From Cylicocyclus nassatus (taxonomy: Eukaryota; Nematoda; Chromadorea; Rhabditida; Strongylidae), in assembly GCA_958299035.1 (NCBI GenBank), contig CATQJL010000223.1:75223600-75287599 (forward strand): a stretch of DNA of 64,000 nt, read 5' to 3'. The translations under genes and the position numbers were made by a program. Under the pieces are notes generated by a model. That model had not been told where the DNA came from and made no database searches. It worked only from the letters and a program-made list of their open reading frames with translations. This document shows, in pieces, positions 57,279 to 64,000 of this stretch. Position 1 is the stretch's first letter; every line of letters starts with the position of its first letter.

Positions 57279-57700
57279 TATAGTACGACAGCTAAACAGA
57301 AATCTGAAGAGCTATTCAGCAAAAGGATCAAGCACATTGGAGAAGACAGTTGTGGGATAAGCTAGCAGCAACAGTCAATCAGTTGGAAGAACACGAGAAC
57401 ACCTGAACAACGCACTAAGAATCGACACTTTAATGGAGAACTTTTATGTGCGCATACGAACAAAAGCAATGAACAAACATTGAAGAGTGAAAAGGGAAAT
57501 AACCAAGAATGGACACTGAACCAATGGTTGCATGACGAAGTCATCTCACAAGAGAGGAACAGCTAAACGACAGACTTTCGGCGAAATCGCGGCAGATCAG
57601 AACTGCGCCACCGACAAACGCAAGAAGAGGCAAATTGTGCGAATGCTGTGGGCGAGGGACAAACGTGGAAAACCTGCCCGCAAATTTTCACAGCAACGCA
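57279..57700 (+). other. Weak coding remnant, possibly retrotransposon gag
   Basis: Interrupted plus-strand frames give hydrophilic, Lys/Gln/Trp-bearing text (for example ACANAVGEGQ near a WKTCP-like string) that recalls a retroviral-type nucleocapsid of LTR elements. Frameshifts and stops are frequent. No LTR, protease or RT was found beside it. This is a suspicion only. Confidence 0.2.
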
Positions 57701-57703
57701 ATC

Positions 57704-57774
57704 GCATAGGTGGTTCAGTGGTAGAATGCTCGCCTGCGACGCGGGCGGCCCGGGTTCGATTCCCGGCCGATGCA
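57704..57774 (+). tRNA. tRNA-Gly-like gene with anticodon GCG
   Basis: The 71-nt sequence folds as a cloverleaf: acceptor gcatagg/ccgatgc, D arm gttc/gaat, anticodon arm ctcgc-ctgcgac-gcggg, and T arm ccggg-ttcgatt-cccgg. Box A (tggttcagtgg) and box B (ggttcgattcc) are perfect. The body is nearly that of eukaryotic tRNA-Gly(GCC), but the loop reads ctGCGac, so the anticodon is GCG (Arg CGC codons), and acceptor pair 5-68 is an A:G mismatch. CCA follows directly at 57775-57777, and no T-run terminator is seen within about 90 nt. These features suggest a tRNA-derived pseudogene or SINE head more than a working tRNA. Confidence 0.75.
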
Positions 57775-58556
57775 CCATGTCGCGGATTGGGCCCAGCTCC
57801 CAACGTCAGTGGTAACGTGCTCTCCTGCATCGGCGAGGGGAGCTGAGGACGCCATCCGTGATACAAAGCAACGACACATGTGGAAGGGTAGCTAGCTTGC
57901 GCCATGCTCTTATGGCCTGCCAAACACGGATACGCTCTACATCTTAGAGGCCCTAGGCTACCAACCTAACCCCCCAATCTCAACTGCCAGCTTCTCAAGC
58001 CTCCCACACACTATTGGCACTGGAAGACTTGCCAATAGACTTGACCTGGAAGACTTTCTTGCTGAGTCCAATATCTAAATTTGGATCAAACAATTACACA
58101 CTAGCATCATGCTTTAGCGGGACTGCCAAAAGTGCAACAGAAACATCATTCCACAATATACTCAGGAAAAAGACCTAGAGAAGTGACGCGAAGCAGACCA
58201 CTGCACTGACAGCAGGAGAAGCCATACACAGCGAAAATACCCAGAAATCAGCTGGGTACACCTGGAAGACCTCGCATTTCTTTAGCACAGCTTGTGAAAC
58301 GGAGGAAGTTGGACAAGAAGCTCGACGCAACACTGGAAACAACGGACAATTTCGAAGAAAGAAATCCGTCGGAGTATTGTGCTTAGAGAAAAGGTTCTTA
58401 CTATTAACTTGTCAAATTTCTCTTTGGATAATGATTACAAGGAAGACTGTAGTACCTATAGGCAAACCTCCCGTGGATGGATGAATGAGCTGAAGAGGCA
58501 AGCCGGTTTGAACAATGCAGTCTTCAGCTAGGAGACTAGTCCGAGAGGTTTCCTCC
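57775..58556. other. Unassigned stretch after the tRNA-like gene
   Basis: Broken plus-strand frames include a CQKCNRN string near 58115, perhaps a worn zinc knuckle. The first ~100 nt after the tRNA-like sequence are GC-rich and could be the body of a tRNA-derived SINE. No firm assignment. Confidence 0.3.
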
Positions 58557-59047
58557 AACTTCATCGCGCTGTGGTGCGATATCTGCCTTAGGGGCAAGGT
58601 TATTATCAGTATTTATATTATTTTGAACAGCAAAAATTCTATAATAAACTGATAAAAAGCGAATGAACAAATTTGCACAGAGTAGAGTTTAAAGGAAAAC
58701 GGTCATGAAACTTAGCTCCTTGAAAAAACCAAAAGTCGAAATAATTCTAGATGCAAAAAAGTGTTTAGTTATCAAAATCTGTTAAAATTAATATTTCAAG
58801 ACTTGAATGTTAAGCGAGCTGAATAAGCCAAGGTAGGTCAAATAAGTGGGCCGAAGTAGATCAAAAATTGACTAGGACACTAATAAAAAGTGGAAGTATA
58901 TCTCATTCGCTGATAGAAAGGAGAACAGTGTAATTTGTAGAGAAAGTTCCTCGGCAGTTTTGAAAATTTCATTTTCAGAATTTTTTGCAAAATTTCATTT
59001 TCAGAAACTCTACTCTGTGCAAATTTGTTCTGCTTTTTATCAGTGAA

Positions 59048-59843
59048 CTAGCTGGCTTACCCGGCTCCGCCGTATCCGGACCAAACTTGGCACACATACA
59101 CTTCGGGCCCCGGCGGGTGTCACAGTCCAATTTTCGTTATCGATCGATGTCGATTTTATCGATTTTTTGCAAAATTTGAGCTAGGGGGGGGGGGTGATCA
59201 GCATGCTCGATTACACCCCCTGCCAAATTCCAGCCCACTAGCTCAAATTTTGCAAAAAAATCGATAAAATCGATAAAAGTAATGCACGATTTTAAAAACT
59301 AATATTGTATTCGGAATCCCCATGCTCACTTACCCCCCTGTGCCAACTCCAAGCCCCGTAGCTCAAATTTTGCAAAAAATCGATAAAATCGATATCGATC
59401 GATGACGAAAAGTAGCCTATGACACCCGCCGGGGCCCGTAGTGTATGTGTGCCAAGTTTGGTCCGGATCGGTTCAGAAATGGAATTTTCTATTCGGAACA
59501 TACGTACACACCAGTGGCGTACCGAGTTAATAATTTTTAAAAATTTTGAAAAATTCGAAATAGCTGTGTAAAAAAATTTTTTTCGGGGGCGTGGCTGACG
59601 CCACCTTTTTCCAGATTTTAGGGGTCTGGGATCCTAAAAAATTTTGGGAAGCACCCCCAAAATTTTTTCGGAGTGCGTGGCTAACGCCACGCACCTTCTT
59701 TAGAAAAAAATTTTTGTCGCGCCCCCCCCCCCCCCCCGAGCCGAAATCCTGGGTACGCCACTGGTACACACATACAGACAGACATACAGACAGACATACA
59801 GACATACAGACAGACAAACAGACATTCAGCTTTATATATAAGA
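59048..59843 (-). mobile_element. Helitron-like element (minus strand) with nested MITE
   Basis: On the minus strand it begins TCTTATATATAAAGCTGAAT after an A, and ends with a hairpin followed by CTAG and T. This is the A/T insertion, TC start and CTRR end of Helitrons. tgtctgtctg-type repeats follow the 5' end. Interior blocks ccggaccaaacttggcacac and atcgattttatcgatttttt occur in both orientations. There is no Rep/helicase, so it is non-autonomous. A 252-bp hAT-type MITE lies at 59512. Confidence 0.8.
59512..59763. mobile_element. hAT-type MITE, CAGTGGCGTA family, exact 8-bp TSD
   Basis: The ends cagtggcgtacc and gggtacgccactg are flanked by exact copies of gtacacac (59504-59511 and 59764-59771). 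The interior carries aaatttttttcgggggcgtg, the palindromic ggagtgcgtggctaacgcca block and a C16 run, as in 56928-57242. Confidence 0.95.
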
Positions 59844-59941
59844 TTATAAAATTTTTGTTGTTCAAAATGATAAAAATACTGATAATAGCGCTGCCCCTGA
59901 AGCAGATATCGCACAACAGCGCGACGAGGTTTACTGTTCGA

Positions 59942-60376
59942 AAGAAGCTTATTGTCGAAGTATTCTGACACTTGCCGCTGATTCATTCAAGGTCTAGAAG
60001 GCTGTTACAATCAGATTTATACCAGTCCCTAGTTCATTTTCGGATTCCAAAACAGCTCATAACTTTTCTCTGAAGACGCTCAGCAGATATGAAAAGCAAA
60101 TTTACTACCGGCGTTATAACCTCTCGTTAACGATATGCAGTTGCAGTGGCCGGCCACTTCGACTTCGTGTCCCTCCCTTGTTAGAACGATAAGGCTTCGA
60201 ATACCACTGATTGATGACAGGACCATTGATTGAAACCAGCAAACCAAAACCATGCGCAAGTAGACTTTATCATAAACACAAATAACAACAATAAACACAG
60301 ATAGAGTGAATAACAAAATTATGTTACTAAATGACAAATTACAAGTAGGAATGGTATGACTGAAAGAAGGCAAAAA
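59942..60376. other. Unassigned stretch
   Basis: A minus-strand frame (60080-60604) overlaps into the next element and has no recognised motif. No RNA gene. Confidence 0.4.
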
Positions 60377-60378
60377 TA

Positions 60379-61293
60379 TTAGGTCGTGTAATGAGTTTTG
60401 TCCCTTCTTTTGTTTTAGTTTTTTCTTGACAACATTGGCTATATTTGAGACAAAATGTATACGCTTTCTAAAGCCTCTAAGTCTGCTTTGCAGGCTCATA
60501 TGCATCACTCCCCAATATAGCAGAAAATTAAAGAGGATTTTTATCTTTGAAACAAAAAATCCAAAGAGCCGAAAAAACAATTTTCGACATCTTTTTTTCT
60601 CCAAATTCTTCTGAATTTTTATTGATAAAACTTACTGAACAAGCTTGACAACAACCAAAACATATTCTATCATTGTTTGCGCATGTTCCCTCCTTCTACC
60701 GGCTATTTAATGACATTTTTTGAAAAGTCGACAAGGAAAGACTTTGTCACGGAGATGTTCGCCGTCTCGCGTATCCAAGCTGTGCGGCTCCCAAAATTCA
60801 AATTTTATTTAACCTACGAATTCGATAACTTCGAAGCCACAAACCATCCCCCTGTCTCTTCTGGATGATCCGCCTACCGTCTTCCCTGAGGGTGCTTCAG
60901 ATGATGCGCAACACCAAAGTTGAAAAAGCGTTAGAAAGAAGATTTTTCTAAAGTCTACAGAGATGATATTTGGAAAGTTTCAGCACTCCTGAAGCGCAAT
61001 AGAAACTAGAGCATTCTTTGCTTACGTGTAGCAAATTCTTCGAGCTATTCGTAGCCATTCTGACTAATTAGGAAGGCGACGTAACGTAGTTGTCGAAAAT
61101 GGACAATTCCCTGTTTGACTTCCAATTTTGAAGTAGTAAAACTTTTGCAAGTCATCATGTAGAAAACCGAAATGAAAGTTTCAGTAAAGAAGGCTTAGGC
61201 TTTCAAATGCATATAAACAATTTACAGAACATCGCGCAAAATACTGAGAAAAAATCGAAAGAAAAATGGGACAGAACTTCTTACTCAATCCAA
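60379..61293. mobile_element. Mariner-like element, TTAGGTCGTGTAATGAG ends
   Basis: TA flanks it (60377-60378 and 61294-61295). The left end is ttaggtcgtgtaatgagttt and the right end is the diverged inverse of ttggattgagtaagaagttc. The arms remain alignable for about 100 bp (tttgtccc, tttttctt, gaaagcct blocks). No transposase was recognised. Confidence 0.7.
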
Positions 61294-61295
61294 TA

Positions 61296-61651
61296 TATGA
61301 GTGAGATACTAAAGCAACTGGGCAAAGTCGTACATGTGAATAACTCTTACTGCGCACTGTCGGCTACTTACATGCATGAGAGCGCATCATCAAGACACAG
61401 CTGCGCGCGACATCCTACTGATAAATAGAAAACATGAGCAATCCACTCCTGATGCTAACTCTGCAATCATCTTATAGCAAAAACAATGAGAGCTTCTGAA
61501 CTCATCGATACTGTCAACTGGCAAGGTATTACTAAATTACATGGATGTTACAATACCAGGCGACTCGATGCTTTCGATATGCCAATTTAGCCAGTGCATA
61601 GAATAATCGACAGAGGACTCTTATGATCGAGAGCACACATGCACTGGAAGC
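61296..61651. other. Unassigned non-coding stretch
   Basis: No gene or element recognised apart from the 3' part of the minus-strand frame described at 61652-61745. Confidence 0.4.
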
Positions 61652-61745
61652 AGGCACAAAAGTATTATCGACTGTTACCATCAATGCTGTGCCCCTAGCA
61701 ACCTTCCTCACAATAGAAATGTCTGCGCCAAATGCGTGAGGTCCG
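61652..61745 (-). pseudogene. Cys/Met-metabolism PLP enzyme exon remnant (cystathionine lyase-like)
   Basis: The minus-strand frame reads ADISIVRKVARG and then MVTVDNTFVP. The string DI..V.K.A followed by VDNTF is characteristic of cystathionine gamma-lyase and relatives, where the Asp contacts the pyridine nitrogen of PLP. An acceptor-like aatgtag precedes it at 61746. Downstream the expected sequence with the PLP lysine (SxTKY) is not readable; a frame-shifted SMH..LN.H string may be its relic. Treat as a pseudogene fragment; the family call is from one motif. Confidence 0.4.
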
Positions 61746-62870
61746 CTACATTGATCTCGGAAAACAGTTTGGTTTATCTTTCTAGACTCCTCGTCGCCAT
61801 GTTCAAGTTGCGAGTATAGTGTAAAATGCCTGAGATCTCCAATGCAGCCTGCGCTTTTCCGCATTGCACCGTGCAGTCCCTGTGAACTGTGCTTTATCAG
61901 CGATAAACTAATGTTACTTCCCGTTCCCTCCTCACTGCATGGATGATAAAAGGATGTTCTCGCATTGAACTTCGCCTTTTGTTGCAGCTAACGAGGCTAA
62001 GCACTTGAGCAGTGCTCTTGCGCCTTTCGCACAACTGTAGAATCCTTTGCTGTGCATGTTCGCATTGGAGCACTAGCGTCGGATCTCGAAGACAGGGTGC
62101 GAACATTGCCTCTCAATCGGAGAATAAATTCAATTGTTGGCATCTGTGGTAAATGTAAACCCCGGCCACGTTCCCATATGTACCTCCGCGCTGCGCACGC
62201 AGCGCATGTCTTCAGTTCGCTTTTCTCCCGCCTTTAGTGGTTTTTATGCGTTTTTCTATCTTTACTGACTTTGTTTTTTTTGTAATCTCTTTATTTTAGG
62301 GTTAGGCGACCTACGACAGCTGATGTCTAAAAGCTTTTAGAAGCCTTAGAGGTTCTGAGGAGCATCTATCTCAAAAAGTTCTTTTTTTTCTCGGTAGTGA
62401 AGATTAAGTGCATTTTAGGGAGAGCTATCTGCAAAGGTTTCTATCACGTACCTAGCCTTTCTCTCCGAATGAGTTTGTTTTGTATGAGTGCTTTTATTTC
62501 CTTTTCAATGCGGCATTGAAACTTCTTCTTGTACAATTACGCTCTCGAGCCTACACTTCTCAGGTTTATGAAGACTACCGAAGGAAAACGTTTTATAAAT
62601 GCTCCTCTCTCTGTAACTTCTATGATTTTCACCCACTATTAGTAATATCATACAATTATTCTTGAGATTGACTAGAAACTAAGTGTTAGTGAAAGTTGTG
62701 ATAGTTCTCTTTTGCTTAGACTTTCCTCGAACTGAGATTAGATTGTTTCCACTTCTTGGTTCTCTCCTATCTTCGCGGAAAATGTTTTTTTAGTTTACAA
62801 GTGAGATGAGAAGCGTAAACAGAGCGCGCGATGCGTATGCGCCGCGAAGGCACCTATGGGGAGCTGGCCG
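61746..62870. other. Unassigned stretch
   Basis: Small frames only (minus 61897-62106, plus 62052-62237, plus 62480-62665). A T-rich block is at 62225-62300. No recognised feature. Confidence 0.4.
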
Positions 62871-62881
62871 GGGCCCCCACT

Positions 62882-63127
62882 CTATATACGATCTTTGATC
62901 CTTTTGTCAATGATGAAATCGAAGTTAGCTCGTATAACCGGCAATCGGTGTTGTGGGGTGCTGACTATGGAAGTGAGATTTACCTCCTTGCAAGCACACA
63001 TCATCTTAAATTCGGCAGCTGTACACTTGCGGTCTTCGTACACATCACAAGTAAAATTCCGCGTTCCATGTTTTACAAGCCAGTGGCGGCTCCTGATGCG
63101 CTTCCTTAATGGCACATCTCTTTCCAT
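62882..63127 (-). pseudogene. Possible FLYWCH-type zinc-finger remnant
   Basis: The minus-strand frame contains HGTRNFTCDVYEDRKCTAA and then TPQHRLP. Spacing of an aromatic residue, two cysteines, and a terminal His before LP resembles the end of FLYWCH domains, common in nematode DNA-binding proteins and some transposons. The first His of the pair is replaced by Pro-Gln, and neighbouring frames are broken. A donor-like gaggtaaatc occurs at about 62980-62990. Weak resemblance only. Confidence 0.25.
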
Positions 63128-63471
63128 TTGCGAGGAATATCGAATTCAAGGCCGGCGTAGGTGATGTGCTCAGCGATGAGAGGGTGATAGAAAGGGTAAT
63201 GTGCTTTTTTGATTCGAAATGACCTGGAAGTCGTGGCTGTGCTGCGCTGAATTCTGTTTGTCCAGTTAGCCTCAAGTACACCGACTGTTCCCAACGTGAA
63301 CAGCCGAAGGTTTCGTACCCGTTCATCCTTTCGAACAAGGTATATCCTGTAAAATAGGCATCCCGAGCTTGGATAAAAACAATCGCTACTGGCCCTCCAT
63401 AGCTTTCAACACATCCAGTGACGCCCGGTTAATCGTTCACTCGATGAAGTTTTTTTACCCTTGTTGGTTCC

Positions 63472-63584
63472 CCGCGCATCTGTCTCCTGGATCTGGCATA
63501 AGGACAGCGTTCGCTATTCAGTGTCCTCCGCGCATTTGTCACCTGTACTTAATCCAGCATAAGGACAGCGTTTGTTATCCAGTA
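63472..63584. repeat. Two-unit tandem repeat (~56 bp)
   Basis: Units start at 63472 and 63528. Each begins ccgcgcat(c/t)tgtc and contains cagcataaggacagcgtt or its variant. Small local duplication, no coding value. Confidence 0.7.
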
Positions 63585-64000
63585 GTGTATATCTAGTGCT
63601 TTTGAAACGCAAGAGAGTTTCTTTTTCGCATCACAGTTTGAGATTCTTCAAGCCAACTGGATTTCCAAACGGCTGGTAAGGTTACTTGTAAGTCTCATAC
63701 AAGTTCCTTGTTTGAATGGATTCTTTCTCATCTCTCTGTAATGTCGACGATGCAGTATTGTTTAAGAATGATTACGTCGACACTTCGACATTTTGGCATC
63801 CGGCTGCTAGTCCACCAATGCAAAAGATCTTATTATTGGAAGAACAACATTTTCCACTCACGCTCTTCTTCTTCGTCGGTCGTTACCTGTTGCGATTATC
63901 AGTAATCGGCATAGTAACCTCGTCATCAGCCATCCGCCCGTCCTTGCCAGCTCTCGGTGTTTCTAACAGAAATGGCAAACAAGTAAGTGACATATGGTCA
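63585..64000. other. Unassigned stretch to window end
   Basis: Frames of up to 65 codons on the plus strand lack motifs. Nothing further recognised. Confidence 0.4.

Larger units (their letters stand above)
58557..59941. mobile_element. Foldback/TIR element split by a Helitron-like element
   Basis: The left arm (58557-58691) is mirrored by 59004-59047 plus 59844-59941, about 135 bp once the Helitron at 59048-59843 is removed. Matching blocks include aaactctactctgtgcaaat, gctttttatcag, atactgataat and cagatatcgcac. No transposase lies in the ~310-bp middle. The outer ends fade after gcgcga(c/t)gag, and no target duplication was found. Confidence 0.75.

Noticed and set aside
57279..58440. Complete LTR retrotransposon
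   Set aside because: No LTR pair, protease, RT or integrase text is present; only faint gag-like strings.

Overview
The window looks like repeat-rich intergenic and intronic DNA from a eukaryote, most likely a strongylid (hookworm-like) nematode. Three observations point there: several Penelope-like elements (PLEs) with GIY-YIG endonucleases, an RTE-type LINE of the kind common in nematodes, and small exons with short introns, TTTTTGCAG-type acceptors and a probable spliced-leader acceptor. The species call is an inference. Almost no intact protein gene is present. The longest open frames belong to decayed transposons, and most of the DNA is a stack of insertions inside insertions.

Layout. 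1-5.5 kb: unassigned DNA with a 19-bp perfect hairpin at 4235. 5.5-11.4 kb: a TA-flanked MITE, a ~160-180-bp tandem repeat, TTAA and TIR MITEs, and a ~50-bp minisatellite. 11.8-15.4 kb: the best candidate host gene (plus strand). It has four phase-compatible exons encoding a small secreted, possibly peptide-precursor-like protein; intron 2 holds two nested mariner-like elements and the last exon is interrupted by a MITE. 16-17.7 kb: a Helitron-like end and unassigned DNA. 17.8-30.1 kb: one minus-strand PLE split by a Helitron-like element, a 5.5-kb element with an 8-bp target duplication that carries ribosomal protein L21 exons, and a 2.6-kb foldback palindrome. 30.1-31.5 kb: a 5'-truncated PLE joined head to head with the first. 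31.9-32.8 kb: a mariner-like element. 33.5-39.05 kb: a second head-to-head PLE pair, one copy split by a 1.48-kb element with an 8-bp duplication, the other by a TA MITE. 39.3 kb: one serine-protease exon. 39.6-40.7 kb: a nested mariner-like element. 41.4-45.3 kb: a third PLE family. 46.3-50.2 kb: a complete but dead RTE inserted in a MITE with a 13-bp duplication. 50.2-54.6 kb: a Helitron-like element, an RTE fragment, a fourth PLE fragment and a nested mariner. 54.8-57.3 kb: two more TIR elements. 57.7 kb: a tRNA-Gly-like gene with an odd anticodon. 58.6-59.9 kb: a three-level nest. 60.4-64 kb: a mariner-like element and two weak coding remnants.

The elements do not form a cooperating pathway. 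Their boundaries, target duplications and the empty sites visible in sister copies give a relative order of insertion. The items most worth following are the L21-bearing element, the head-to-head PLE pairs, the foldback with an exon-like reading frame, and the small secreted-protein gene with its MITE-altered C-terminus.
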